The notes under the pieces were generated by a model, which was not told the DNA's origin, did not search any database, and worked only from the letters and a program-made list of their open reading frames with translations. From Rhodopirellula islandica (lineage in GTDB: Bacteria; Planctomycetota; Planctomycetia; Pirellulales; Pirellulaceae), in the NCBI RefSeq assembly GCF_001027925.1, contig NZ_LECT01000028.1, positions 62,001-126,000 of the forward strand: a stretch of DNA of 64,000 nt, in the 5' to 3' direction. Position 1 is the stretch's first letter. Each line of letters opens with the position of its first letter. The position numbers and the translations under genes are program-made. Of the stretch, positions 16,916-26,633 are shown piece by piece.

Positions 16916-19489
16916 ATGAACGCCCCTGACGCATCCCATCCCGAATCGACCGGCAACCCCGGTGCGTTGGCGTCTGATGTCAACAGCCTCGATTCAAACC
17001 GCGAGCCGACTGACCGTTGCGGCGATGGCTCCTCGAGCGATCCCGGCAACCAGAACGCTGGCTCCTCGCGAAAAAGTCGGTCGCGTTCACGACGTCGTCG
17101 ACCAGCGAATGCCTCCCTATCCCATCCCATTCACGAAGAAACGATCGGTGCGATCTCCGGCGATCGTTCGCCTTCTTCTGCCCCCCCCCCTGGGTCCAAG
17201 GATTCCGTCAGCGTCCCCGTGTCCCGGTACGAATGCCTCGAAGAGGTAGGGCGAGGCGGCTGGGGAGTCGTTGAGAAGGCTGTCGACCGACAACTCGATC
17301 GAGAAGTCGCGGTGAAACGATTCAGTGACACCGATGATGTCACGGAACAAGAGCGACAACGTTTTCTGAACGAAGCCAAAGTCACCAGCCAACTTCAGCA
17401 CCCAGGGATTGTCCCCGTCCACGAAATGGGCGATCAGCATGACGCGTTCTACGTCATGAAGTTGCTCGATGGCGTCACCCTCAGTGAGTTCATCCAACAA
17501 CATCACCAAAGCGATCAAACCCGCAATCGAAAGACCCAACACCAATTTGGCGAATCACTCGAACCGTTGCTGCAACGGTTTGTTGATATCTGCAACGCCG
17601 TCGCCTACGCACATCAGCGAGGAATCATTCATCGCGATCTAAAACCCTGCAACGTGATGATCAGTGGCTTCGGCGAGACGGTGGTGCTCGATTGGGGATT
17701 GGCCCAATTCGTCCCATCACCAACCGGCTCGGCACCCGCCCGATCCAAATCATCCCAGCCCACTCGGCAAGCTGATCTTTCGCTGCCCTTGGAACCGCAC
17801 GGTACCGTGCTGGGCACCCCAGCGTACATGTCACCGGAACAGGCCCGTGGAGAGTCCCACCGGATCAATCCCTCTTCGGATCTGTATTCCTTGGGCGTGA
17901 TTCTCTACACCATCATCGCTGGCCGAAATCCGTACCATGGCCAACCTGTCAAGCAAATCTTGGAACAAGTCCGCCGATCATCTTTCCCTGACTTGCGAAC
18001 GGCTCAGCCGTTGGTTCCCAAACCACTGCTCGCGATTGTTCGCCAAGCGATGTCATCGTCGCAACACGACCGCTACGACAGTGCCGAGGAACTGGCAAGT
18101 GAGGTGCGCCGTTTCATCGCCGGCGATTCCGTTTCCGTCCACCGCGAAAGCATGATTGAAAAAGGAATGCGATGGTGCCGGTATCATCAAAGCATCGCCG
18201 CCACCGTCACAGTCGCAGCCAGTGCGTTGCTAATCGCGACGATCATCTTCGGTCTGGTCATCCATCAATCTCATCGCACTGAACGCTTGGCCCGTGTGGA
18301 TGCCCAACGCGCTCACCGCGAAGCGATCATCAATCTTGGCGAAGCGATCGACGCGACCGACACATGGCTGAATGAACTCAGCGGGTCCCTTCAATTTTAT
18401 CCCGGCATGGCGGCGATCCGTTCGAACCTCCTCGATCGAGCGATTGAACAATACGATCAAATCGCAATCCAAAACCTCAACGGCTCAGCCTCGCCCCTCT
18501 CCACCGGTGAGTTGGACGATTTCGATCTGTCGAAATCCAGCCGGCAAACGGAGCGTCTGACGTTGCTGCAACACGTCAAAACTCAACTCCGATTGGCCGA
18601 CCTCCACCGAATCACTGGCCACCCCGAGCAAGCACAGCAGCAGTATGCGGTTGCGGAGTCCCTGCTGAGCAATCAACCCGATCTTGGCAACCAACTGCAG
18701 ATCACCCCCGTCTCCACGACCGCTCGCCAAGATCCACTCGAAACTCAATTCGAACTGGAACGGATTCATTCATTGACCGGGCAGTTGCTCCTTCAAGACT
18801 CATCATCGACTTCGATTCCAACCCAACGTCTCTTGGCGGCCCGACAATGGTTGCTCCAACGCCTCGGCACGTTCGCCACTTCCTCCGAACCTGAACACTC
18901 GGGTCGCATGGATCCGACCCTGGCGAAAACGGCAGCCATCTACGCACAACTCGAACTTGCAATTCAAATCCAGTCGGATCCATCCCTCCATCCCGGACTG
19001 AAGGATGCCGCCTGCTTCCAACACGCCATCGATGTCGCTCGCCGACTCGCCAAACTTCAGGGAACAGTCGGAAACCTCCGACGATCGGAAACCATCCAAA
19101 CGAACCACTGCCTCCAACTGATGGATGCTGATTCCCTCACGCTCGCTGAACAGGGATGGTCGCAGTTGATTGGTGACCTACAAGAATGGCTGGATTCGGC
19201 CCCGGACCGCATCGATCTTCTACAATCCCGTGCCCGTGCCTTGCACCAGCGAGGCAACTGCCGGGCTCGTTTAGGCAAGCAAACCGAAGCAGTCGCTGAT
19301 CTGAAAGCGTCGCTCCAGATGCTCGCCAAGGCTTCGCGACTGACGGAAATGGCCCCCGACCAAACCCAGCGTTTGCATCAAACACAACTGGATTTGAGAC
19401 GTCTTCAAGCCGCAACCACAACGATCACCCCGATCGGCACGATCAACAACACCGTCGCGGTTGACACAAATTCCGACGAGTCAGACTGA
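16916..19489 (+). CDS. Transmembrane Hanks-type Ser/Thr protein kinase
   Basis: Membrane protein kinase of 857 residues. After a ~100-residue Ser/Arg-rich leader, the kinase domain (105-400) shows GRGGWG (112-117), the ATP Lys in VAVKRF (134), HRDLKPCN (239-246), DWG replacing DFG (259-261) and GTPAYMSPEQARGE in the activation segment. A single membrane span at ~427-449 separates it from a C-terminal extracytoplasmic part of ~400 residues, helical and rich in Gln/Leu, with the spacing of TPR-like repeats but no clear consensus. The PPPGSK linker holds a C9 run. Followed by an FHA-GGDEF gene, a plausible phospho-Thr-reading partner. Confidence 0.92.
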   Translation: MNAPDASHPESTGNPGALASDVNSLDSNREPTDRCGDGSSSDPGNQNAGSSRKSRSRSRRRRPANASLSHPIHEETIGAISGDRSPSSAPPPGSKDSVSVPVSRYECLEEVGRGGWGVVEKAVDRQLDREVAVKRFSDTDDVTEQERQRFLNEAKVTSQLQHPGIVPVHEMGDQHDAFYVMKLLDGVTLSEFIQQHHQSDQTRNRKTQHQFGESLEPLLQRFVDICNAVAYAHQRGIIHRDLKPCNVMISGFGETVVLDWGLAQFVPSPTGSAPARSKSSQPTRQADLSLPLEPHGTVLGTPAYMSPEQARGESHRINPSSDLYSLGVILYTIIAGRNPYHGQPVKQILEQVRRSSFPDLRTAQPLVPKPLLAIVRQAMSSSQHDRYDSAEELASEVRRFIAGDSVSVHRESMIEKGMRWCRYHQSIAATVTVAASALLIATIIFGLVIHQSHRTERLARVDAQRAHREAIINLGEAIDATDTWLNELSGSLQFYPGMAAIRSNLLDRAIEQYDQIAIQNLNGSASPLSTGELDDFDLSKSSRQTERLTLLQHVKTQLRLADLHRITGHPEQAQQQYAVAESLLSNQPDLGNQLQITPVSTTARQDPLETQFELERIHSLTGQLLLQDSSSTSIPTQRLLAARQWLLQRLGTFATSSEPEHSGRMDPTLAKTAAIYAQLELAIQIQSDPSLHPGLKDAACFQHAIDVARRLAKLQGTVGNLRRSETIQTNHCLQLMDADSLTLAEQGWSQLIGDLQEWLDSAPDRIDLLQSRARALHQRGNCRARLGKQTEAVADLKASLQMLAKASRLTEMAPDQTQRLHQTQLDLRRLQAATTTITPIGTINNTVAVDTNSDESD

Positions 19490-19552
19490 ATGCCGTGACG
19501 CTGTGTTCCAAATGAGAACACCGTAACCCATGGTTGCAAGCAAGCCCAAACA

Positions 19553-20548
19553 ATGGTGACAACCGTCGCCGTGCAGTCGTTCCACGGGTCCCCCTCAAAT
19601 ATGCATGGAGCAGGTCAGATGACAACCGTTGCCCACCCAGCCAGCCAAACCATCCCCACTGGCCTCGATGCTTCAGAAGCGACGCTGCGACAACAGCCAA
19701 CCGTTCCAACATGCGAATCGAACAACGAGTGCTGCTTGGTACAAATCTATCCGCCGGACGTCATCGAAGGCATGCTGCTTTTGGAACAAGACGAGTTTCA
19801 AATCGGTCGATCCCCTGATTCCGATCTGCCACTCTTTGACAACAGTGTTTCTCGCCAGCACGCCATGCTGATTCGCGGGCAAGACGGCTACCTCATCCGC
19901 GACCTAGGCAGCACCAACGGAACCCTGATCAACGAAACCGTGATCCAGGACGATCGCAGCTTGGAAAGTGGCGACACGGTCCGCATCGGCAGCTTTCTCT
20001 TCCGGTTTCTTTCTGCCGACAGCGTCGAGACGCAGTATCACGAAACGGTCTACAACGCATTGACCCGCGACGCGCTCACCGGCGCCATGAACAAACGGTT
20101 TTTGACCGAAGCCATGGACCGAGAACTGTCACGTTCGTCGCGTGCCAAGCTTGAGATGGCCGTCATCATGTTGGACATCGACCACTTCAAATCCGTCAAC
20201 GACACGCACGGGCACTTGGTGGGAGACGATGTCTTGCGAACCTTTGGACAACGCATCCAAGCACTCTGCCGAGCCGACGACATGTTGGCTCGCTATGGCG
20301 GCGAAGAGTTCTGCTTGCTGCTCGCCGCGACAGGTCGCAAAGACGCGATGGAAATTGCCGAACGCTGCCGAGCAACGATCGCTGACACACCCTTCGCAAC
20401 TTCAATTGGCCCACTCCCGATCACCGCCAGCTTTGGCGTCTCTGTTTTCGATCCCGAGCAAATTCAATCGGTCAAAGATTTGATCGGGTCAGCCGACCAA
20501 CAACTCTACGAAGCAAAGCGTTCAGGTCGCAATCAAGTTCGCGGCTGA
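19553..20548 (+). CDS. FHA domain diguanylate cyclase
   Basis: Signalling protein of 331 residues predicted to make cyclic di-GMP. FHA domain at ~63-153 with IGRSPDSDLPL, SVSRQHAML and DLGSTNGTLIN, which binds phosphothreonine. GGDEF domain at ~168-330 with DALTGAMNKRF, LDIDHFKSVNDTHGHLVGD, the active GGEEF at 249-253 and an intact RxxD inhibitory site (RADD, 240-243), indicating product feedback. No membrane span. Starts at 19601 or 19619 are also possible, as the first ~50 residues are low complexity. The gene lies 63 bases after the Ser/Thr kinase on the same strand, so kinase-to-FHA signalling is plausible but inferred. Confidence 0.94.
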   Translation: MVTTVAVQSFHGSPSNMHGAGQMTTVAHPASQTIPTGLDASEATLRQQPTVPTCESNNECCLVQIYPPDVIEGMLLLEQDEFQIGRSPDSDLPLFDNSVSRQHAMLIRGQDGYLIRDLGSTNGTLINETVIQDDRSLESGDTVRIGSFLFRFLSADSVETQYHETVYNALTRDALTGAMNKRFLTEAMDRELSRSSRAKLEMAVIMLDIDHFKSVNDTHGHLVGDDVLRTFGQRIQALCRADDMLARYGGEEFCLLLAATGRKDAMEIAERCRATIADTPFATSIGPLPITASFGVSVFDPEQIQSVKDLIGSADQQLYEAKRSGRNQVRG

Positions 20549-20587
20549 TGGCTTGCTGCCACCAACTTTTGCAAATCCGACCAAAGA

Positions 20588-20633
20588 GGTCGGCAGGAGT
20601 CTTTCGGCATCCGAACTGTTTTGGCAAGCGTTG
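20588..20633 (+). repeat. Short dispersed repeat, full unit A
   Basis: A 46-base segment beginning GTCGGCAGGAGTCTTTCGGC is repeated at 33008-33053 with only a few substitutions, and its first ~23 bases recur, more diverged, at 30678-30700. It lies ~60 bases upstream of the palindromic element at 20697, in the same arrangement as the 30678 copy lies upstream of the element at 30778. Confidence 0.7.
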
Positions 20634-20696
20634 TTGCTCGCTAACGCTGGACTGCTAAAAGTTTGGTGTTATGGAACGCATTCGTTTGCGCAAGTT

Positions 20697-20898
20697 TTCA
20701 TCCCGGCAGGGATGTCAGAGAGTAGCCGTCGGTAAGCGATCGCGCCACCGACGGACCTGTAGCCCGCGTCGCCACTCTCCATCCCGCCGTGGCCATGGGC
20801 CACGGCGGGATGGAGAGTTTTTTGGGAGGCACGGTTTCCGGGGGTGTGCTGCTACGCAGCGACCCCCGGCTACCATCTGACATCCCTACCGGGATGAA
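20697..20898. mobile_element. Palindromic MITE-like element, copy 1
   Basis: About 202 bases bounded by inverted repeats of ~32 bases: the left end TTCATCCCGGCAGGGATGTC is matched by the reverse complement of the right end at 20867-20898. Inside are three hairpins: CCGTCGGT/ACCGACGG (20727-20755), a 22-bp stem around GGCCATGGGCC (20774-20818), and CCGGGGGT/ACCCCCGG (20839-20870). There is no coding capacity. The same structure recurs at 30778-30978. The central hairpin is followed by six T and may terminate transcription from the diguanylate cyclase gene. No clear target-site duplication was seen. Confidence 0.8.
20774..20823 (+). terminator. Rho-independent-like terminator inside repeat copy 1
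   Basis: A near-perfect stem of about 22 bp (ACTCTCCATCCCGCCGTGGC pairing with its complement) is followed directly by TTTTTT at 20818-20823. It lies ~225 bases past the diguanylate cyclase stop and ahead of the PSCyt gene. The equivalent hairpin in copy 2 ends in only four T. Confidence 0.55.
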
Positions 20899-21028
20899 GA
20901 AAGGCAGAAGCCGGAAGAAAAACTGCATCCGCTGTTGGATTGCCTGAGTAAACAAAAAGCTGGACTGGGGCCATCGGTTGGGGTTACGCTGTGGGTCTCC
21001 CACCTCCCGCGAAGCAGATGTCCCACCT

Positions 21029-23701
21029 ATGTCGCGCCCCATCCTTGCCGTCCTGGCGATCGTTCTCATTGGCTCCCACCTGCGAGCTGATGTGGATTAC
21101 GACGCCGATATCAAACCACTCTTCCAAGAGAAATGCGGTTCCTGTCACGGCGTCCTCCAGCAAGAGGGCGGACTCAGGCTCGATGCCGGGTCCCTGATCC
21201 GTGGGGACCACGATCCCAACGGCCTGCTGGATTTGGAACACCCTTCCCAAAGCGAACTGATTCGACGAGTCGCCTCTTCGGATCCCGATGTGCGAATGCC
21301 GCCCGAAGGCGAAGGAACGCCACTGTCGACTCAACAGATCCATCAACTGACCGGCTGGATCGAACTCGGCGCCCCCAGCCCGCCGGACGAAGTGATCATG
21401 GAATCGCCGTCCCAGCACTGGGCCTACCAGCCTCCCACCCAACCCAAGCTTGCGACCGACGTTCCTGAACCATGGTCGGCGAACCCCATCGACACCTTGA
21501 TGTTCGCCCAGTGGCGACAAAGCGGTTTGGATCCCGTTCCACCAGCGGACCCTGCGATTGCTTTGCGACGCCTGCACTTGGACGTGACGGGATTGCCACC
21601 GACCCGAGCCGACCAAACTGAGTTCGCAACGGATTCTTCGAGCGAGGCTTGGCGAGAGCGTGTGGATCGATTGCTGGACGATCCCGCCTATGGAGAAAAA
21701 TGGGGTCGGCACTGGATGGATGTGTGGCGATACAGCGACTGGGATGGCTACAGAAACGAACTCCGTGGTAGCCAGCGACACATCTGGCATTGGCGAGATT
21801 GGATCATCGAATCGCTGAACGTGGACAAAGGCTACGACCAAATGATCCACGAAATGGTGGCCGGCGATGAGGTCGCCCCCGAAGACCTCGACGTGCTGCG
21901 TGCCACCGGGTTCCTGGTTCGGAACTTCCACAAAAGCAATCGCGACATTTGGTTGGACGCAACCGTCGAACACACCGCCAAAGCGTTCCTGGGAATGACG
22001 ATCGCCTGCGCTCGATGCCATGACCACAAGTACGACCCCATCTCGCAGCAAGAGTACTACGCGTTTCGAGCGATCTTCCAACCGCACCAAGTCCGCACCG
22101 AACGTTTGCCGGGAGAGCCCGACACAGCCAAACTCGGGCTTCCGCGAGCCTACGATGCGGACCTGGACGTCCCGACCTACTTGTACGTGCAGGGCAACGA
22201 AAAGAATCCTGACAAGGATCATCCGATCGCCCCCTCCGTCCCGGAGATCGTCGAACTCCCCTTTGCGATTGAACCGGTCGCGCTGCCAAATCTCGCATCC
22301 AATCCTTTTCTGCGGGACTACATCGAAGCCGAGGAAATTGCCACTGCACAACAGAAACTTCAGTCGGCCCAGAAATCACTGCAATCGTCCAATGACAAAC
22401 AGGACTCGATCAAACGGCAACAACTCACCGTCGCCGAAGCAAACCTGAAGTCCATCCAACAACGTTGGGCCGCAACCAGAGCCAAGTTCGCCGGCACAAG
22501 TTCAAACCATGACGAATCGGCTGCCGATCCGACGCCCGCTGAAGCCCTCGCCGTCCAAGCGGCCAAGTCCGAACGAACGCTGCATTTCCAGCAAGCATTG
22601 CTCGACGTGCTGAAGCAGCGCAACGCGGTGGCGACCGCTAAAGATTCCAAGGAAACAGACGAGACCAAAAAGAAGTCTGCCCTCGATTCGGCCAACAAGA
22701 AACTGGCCGAACTCGAGAAGAAGTTGGTCGATGCTTCCGTTCAACTGGTTGGCAACGACGGCAAGTTCACCCCGGTGGGCAAGAGCTACCCGTCGACCAG
22801 TAGCGGGCGACGCACTGCACTTGCAGAGTGGATCACCCATCCAAGAAACCCGCTGACCGCTCGCGTTGCCATCAACCACATTTGGACGCGTTACTTTGGC
22901 CAACCGCTGGTTTCCAACCTCGACGACTTTGGTCTCCGATCACCACACCCCATCCACCATGAACTGCTGGACTGGTTGGCCGTGGAACTGGTCGAAAACG
23001 ACTGGAGCATGAAGCACATCCATCGGCTGATTGTCCAGTCACGCACCTATCGACTCGCTTCGTCGGCGTCGCAAGATTCAGAAACCACGTTTGCCAAGAA
23101 CGGCGAGATCGATCCCGACAACCTGCAACTTTGGCGAGCCAACGTGCGCCGCTTGGAGGCCGAACTGGTTCGCGACAATCTGCTTTCGATTGCTGGGACG
23201 CTGGACCGATCCAGAGGCGGCCCCGACATCGATTTCAAAAAGGGCGAAACGACGCCGCGACGAAGCGTCTATTTCCGCCATGCTTACGAGAAACAGATGC
23301 CGATGCTGGTCATCTTCGACGCAGCCAACCCGACCGATTGCTATCGACGATCGGAAAGCATCGTCCCCCAACAAGCACTGGCGCTCGCGAACAGTCCGCT
23401 GGCGGTCGATCAATCTCGCCAGACCGCGGCGCGACTCAGTGCCGACGTCACGGACGACCTCGCCTTCGTCTCGGAAGCCTACGCCGCGATCCTGGGACGC
23501 GAACCCACCGACAGTGAACGCTCCGCCTGCGAATCGTTCTTGACCCACCAAGCAACCTTGCTGGCCGATCCTGATCAGCTTTCTCCTTCAACCGGTGCGG
23601 CCAAAACCTCCGTTCCGCCAGCGACCGATGCGAACCTTCGCGCACGTGAAAACTTGGTTCACGTTCTGTTCAACCACAACGACTTTGTAACGGTGCGATG
23701 A
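21029..23701 (+). CDS. PSCyt1-PSCyt2(DUF1549)-PSD1(DUF1553) protein
   Basis: Exported planctomycete protein of 890 residues. Signal peptide MSRPILAVLAIVLIGSHLRA, then a c-type cytochrome domain (PSCyt1) with the heme motif CGSCH and a distal MPPEGEGTPLS region that may supply the Met ligand. PSCyt2/DUF1549 follows (LHLDVTGLPPTRAD, RVDRLLDDPAYGEKWGRHW, a second CARCHDHKYDPI motif), then a coiled-coil linker rich in Lys/Gln. The C-terminal PSD1/DUF1553 domain has GRRTALAEWITHPRNPLTAR and RSVYFRHAYEKQMP. Function is undetermined; such genes are usually paired with DUF1501 genes, as here with a 4-base overlap. ATG 21029 is chosen from the signal peptide. Confidence 0.93.
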   Translation: MSRPILAVLAIVLIGSHLRADVDYDADIKPLFQEKCGSCHGVLQQEGGLRLDAGSLIRGDHDPNGLLDLEHPSQSELIRRVASSDPDVRMPPEGEGTPLSTQQIHQLTGWIELGAPSPPDEVIMESPSQHWAYQPPTQPKLATDVPEPWSANPIDTLMFAQWRQSGLDPVPPADPAIALRRLHLDVTGLPPTRADQTEFATDSSSEAWRERVDRLLDDPAYGEKWGRHWMDVWRYSDWDGYRNELRGSQRHIWHWRDWIIESLNVDKGYDQMIHEMVAGDEVAPEDLDVLRATGFLVRNFHKSNRDIWLDATVEHTAKAFLGMTIACARCHDHKYDPISQQEYYAFRAIFQPHQVRTERLPGEPDTAKLGLPRAYDADLDVPTYLYVQGNEKNPDKDHPIAPSVPEIVELPFAIEPVALPNLASNPFLRDYIEAEEIATAQQKLQSAQKSLQSSNDKQDSIKRQQLTVAEANLKSIQQRWAATRAKFAGTSSNHDESAADPTPAEALAVQAAKSERTLHFQQALLDVLKQRNAVATAKDSKETDETKKKSALDSANKKLAELEKKLVDASVQLVGNDGKFTPVGKSYPSTSSGRRTALAEWITHPRNPLTARVAINHIWTRYFGQPLVSNLDDFGLRSPHPIHHELLDWLAVELVENDWSMKHIHRLIVQSRTYRLASSASQDSETTFAKNGEIDPDNLQLWRANVRRLEAELVRDNLLSIAGTLDRSRGGPDIDFKKGETTPRRSVYFRHAYEKQMPMLVIFDAANPTDCYRRSESIVPQQALALANSPLAVDQSRQTAARLSADVTDDLAFVSEAYAAILGREPTDSERSACESFLTHQATLLADPDQLSPSTGAAKTSVPPATDANLRARENLVHVLFNHNDFVTVR

Positions 23702-25185
23702 GCATGCAATTTGGAAACAAAGGCCCCCATCCATTCTCCGAACGTCACCGCCGTGGCTTCCTGCAGGATCTCGGGTTGGGATTTGGAAGCATTGCACTGT
23801 CCAGCCTGCTGCAGGGTGACTCGGTCGCTCACGGCGACGCCCTCGCGGAAAGCGAACTGAAGAAGATCGCCCCGAAAGCCAAGAGCGTGATCTGGCTGTT
23901 CATGATTGGCGGCGCCAGCCACATGGAGACCTTTGATCCGAAGCCACAACTGAACCAACTGGCTGGTAAAACGATCAAGGAAACACCCTACGCCAAAGTC
24001 CTCGAGTCCCCCTACTTGGCCAACGAACGCGTGGTCGCGTTTGACCCCAACAACGGATTCATTCGCAACGAAATCTATCCCCTGCAAGTCGGCTACGCAC
24101 CGCGAGGCGAAAGCGGGATCGAAATCAGCGATTGGTTCCCGCACGTCAGCAGCTGTGCCGATGACCTGTGCGTGATCCGGTCAATGTGGACCGAGGACAG
24201 CAACCACGGCGCTCAACTGCAATTTCATACCGGACGCCATCGCGTCGACGGCTTCTTTCCCACCATCGGCTCCTGGGCGACCTATGGACTGGGCTCACTC
24301 AACGAAAACCTGCCTCAATTTGTTGTGATGGGAACTCCTGTCGCCGATTGTTGCGGCGGCCGTGAATGCCATCGTGCAAATTACTTGGGCCCGCAATTCG
24401 ACGGCATTCCGCTGGACATTGATTCAGACATCCCGCTCCCTTACGCGGCACCACCCGGTGGCGTGTACCAAGAGGAACAAGCCGGCGAGTTTGAACTGCT
24501 ACGTCAACTGAACCAAATCTCGTCGGAGCAATTCCCGAGCGACGAAGCGCTGCGAGCCCGAGTCCGCTCCTACGAATTGGCGTTTCGAATGCAGACCGCG
24601 GTCCCCGACGTGGTCCGACTGGAAGACGAAACCGCGTTGACTCAACGAGAGTACGGGTTGGACCAACCTGAGACCAAAGTCTTCGGACGTCAGATGCTGA
24701 CGGCTCGCCGATTGGTCGAACAGGGCGTTCGGTTCGTCCAGGTTTACCACGGCAGCAACGGCGGGGCAGGGCAGTGGGACAACCACAAAGGTCTCAAAGC
24801 GGGACACAGCAAATTGTGCAAACAAACCGACCAGCCAATCGGTGCCTTGTTGAAAGACTTGAAACAACGCGGACTGCTGGATGAAACCCTGGTCGTTTGG
24901 GCAACGGAATTCGGACGAACTCCCGGAGCTCAATCATCCAACGGTCGCGACCATCATCCCTACGGATTCAGCGTTTGGATGGCCGGCGGCGGAGTGAAGG
25001 GCGGAATGACGCACGGTGCGACGGATGAAATTGGATTTCACGCCGTTGAAGACCGCCACTACGTGACCGACATCCACGCCACGATTTTGCACCAACTGGG
25101 ACTGAACCCGCACGAGTTGGTCGTCCCCGGTCGACAACGACTGGAAAAAGATTTCGGTCACGTCATCCACGACGTGCTCGCCTGA
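23698..25185 (+). CDS. DUF1501 Tat-exported protein
   Basis: Protein of 495 residues with a twin-arginine-type N-terminus (RHRRGFLQDLGLGFG) and DUF1501 features, a sulfatase/alkaline-phosphatase-like fold. Landmarks are MIGGASHMETFDPKP, the SCADDLCVIRSMWTEDSNHG segment, RLVEQGVRFVQVYH, GQWDNHKGLKAGH, VVWATEFGRTPGAQ and GRDHHPYGFSVWMAGGGVKG. The His and Asp residues in the latter motifs resemble metal ligands of the superfamily. Its ATG overlaps the stop of the PSCyt gene (ATGA). The pair probably works outside the cytoplasm, but the substrate is unknown. Confidence 0.93.
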   Translation: MSMQFGNKGPHPFSERHRRGFLQDLGLGFGSIALSSLLQGDSVAHGDALAESELKKIAPKAKSVIWLFMIGGASHMETFDPKPQLNQLAGKTIKETPYAKVLESPYLANERVVAFDPNNGFIRNEIYPLQVGYAPRGESGIEISDWFPHVSSCADDLCVIRSMWTEDSNHGAQLQFHTGRHRVDGFFPTIGSWATYGLGSLNENLPQFVVMGTPVADCCGGRECHRANYLGPQFDGIPLDIDSDIPLPYAAPPGGVYQEEQAGEFELLRQLNQISSEQFPSDEALRARVRSYELAFRMQTAVPDVVRLEDETALTQREYGLDQPETKVFGRQMLTARRLVEQGVRFVQVYHGSNGGAGQWDNHKGLKAGHSKLCKQTDQPIGALLKDLKQRGLLDETLVVWATEFGRTPGAQSSNGRDHHPYGFSVWMAGGGVKGGMTHGATDEIGFHAVEDRHYVTDIHATILHQLGLNPHELVVPGRQRLEKDFGHVIHDVLA

Positions 25186-25196
25186 AAACGAACGGT

Positions 25197-26486
25197 CTAA
25201 GTCCAGTCGCGTTTCGCACGGCTGCGCAAACGGTTCGCTTCATCGTCGTCCACAAACGTTTCCGTTTGGGGATCAATCGTGAGCGTGCGATTCAAAATCC
25301 AAGCCAGCGCGGCGGCGTGACAAGCAACATGCGACCGACGCATCACGGTTGAATTGCAAGTCGCCTGTTCTCGAGTCTTGATGCAATCGAAGAAGTTCCG
25401 TGCGTGGGCGGTGACGTCCAAACCACGCACACGCTCAGCGCTGGAAAGCTCTTTTTGCAGGGCAGGTGAAGACGCCACAATCTCACCTTCATCGCCCGTT
25501 TCAATCGAGCCATCCTCACCGATGAACCGCACCGGGCAGGTCCCCAAACGAGTCAGCCAACGCGGGCTGCGATCACCAAACGGCTCCTCCAAGAAGTCCA
25601 CTTTCAACTGAACGCCGTTGGCATACGTGCACATGATCGCGGTTTGCGAAGGCTCGTACTTCACAGGCATCGTGTCATCGGCGCCCGCGGCCCACTGGCA
25701 AAGATCCAGCGTGTGAGCTCCCCAATCCAGCAAACGCGCACCGCTGTCAAAGTCGTACTGACCACGCCAACGACCATCGACGTACTTCTGGTTGAATGGA
25801 CGCCATGGAGCAGGCCCCAACCACATGTTCCAATCGCAAACGGCTTCGTCCGGTGTCGGTTGAGCGGGCAACCAAGTGTTGTCCAAGGTCGGCAAGTAAG
25901 CGGTGGCCTGCAATTCCTTTAGCTCGCCGAGCTTTCCAGACTGAGCCACTTGCACGGCTTGAATGAAATTCGGCACGCTCCGCCGCTGCGTGCCCGCCTG
26001 GAAGATTCGACCCGTTCGCTGGAACGTCTCATCGAGTAGCTGGCAATCACGAATCGTGATCCCACACGGTTTTTCACTGTAGACATCCTTGCCAGCCTCA
26101 GCGGCCAGGATCGATGCGGCGGCATGCCAACGATCGCCGGTTGCGATCAAGACCGCATCGATCTCATCCCGCGCCAGCAATTCTCGAAAATCGTGATAGA
26201 GCGTGCAGTCTTGATTGCCGTAATGGTCGTCCACCAACTTCTTTCCCGCATCACGCCGCGACTGTTGCACGTCAGCGATGGCGACACATTGCACATCCTT
26301 GAGCTTCAAGATCGCTTTCAGATCGTAGGTGCACCGAGGCCCGATCCCAATCACCCCCAGCGTGATCCGTTCCGACGCTGCGACAGAATCGCCAGCCCCA
26401 AGTGCCTGAGAGGAAACGAAAGCGGGAGTCGCGAGAGCCGCCCCAGCGGCCAGTGTGGTGGACAGAAAGCTGCGTCGATCGGTCAT
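25197..26486 (-). CDS. Tat-exported Gfo/Idh/MocA oxidoreductase
   Basis: NAD(P)-dependent sugar-type oxidoreductase of 429 residues. The start MTDRRSFLSTTLAAGAALA is a Tat signal (RRSFL). The nucleotide-binding domain begins ITLGVIGIGPRCTYDL, followed by VQCVAIADVQQSRRDAG, EIDAVLIATGDRWHA and the EKPCGITIRDCQ motif, in which the Lys of EKP is catalytic. The C-terminal domain has RWRGQYDFDSGARLLDWGAH. Export through Tat fits folding with bound cofactor. Convergent with the DUF1501 gene and downstream of the PQQ-propeller gene. A longer start at 26555 is less likely. Confidence 0.92.
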   Translation of the reverse strand: MTDRRSFLSTTLAAGAALATPAFVSSQALGAGDSVAASERITLGVIGIGPRCTYDLKAILKLKDVQCVAIADVQQSRRDAGKKLVDDHYGNQDCTLYHDFRELLARDEIDAVLIATGDRWHAAASILAAEAGKDVYSEKPCGITIRDCQLLDETFQRTGRIFQAGTQRRSVPNFIQAVQVAQSGKLGELKELQATAYLPTLDNTWLPAQPTPDEAVCDWNMWLGPAPWRPFNQKYVDGRWRGQYDFDSGARLLDWGAHTLDLCQWAAGADDTMPVKYEPSQTAIMCTYANGVQLKVDFLEEPFGDRSPRWLTRLGTCPVRFIGEDGSIETGDEGEIVASSPALQKELSSAERVRGLDVTAHARNFFDCIKTREQATCNSTVMRRSHVACHAAALAWILNRTLTIDPQTETFVDDDEANRLRSRAKRDWT

Positions 26487-26633
26487 GATTTCGGTGGGGA
26501 AGGCGTAGCCGGAGGGATTTGCTAGCGAGACTGCAATCGTGGAACGAGTCGCCATCTCAGCAACATGTCTCTCATTCTAATGACTGAGAACACACCGATG
26601 GCCATCAAGTGCGTCAAGATCTTCCCGCCACTA

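Noticed and set aside
20984-22351. 455-codon minus-strand open frame opposite the PSCyt gene
   Set aside because: Antisense shadow; the plus strand has CGSCH, PSCyt2 and PSD1 motifs.
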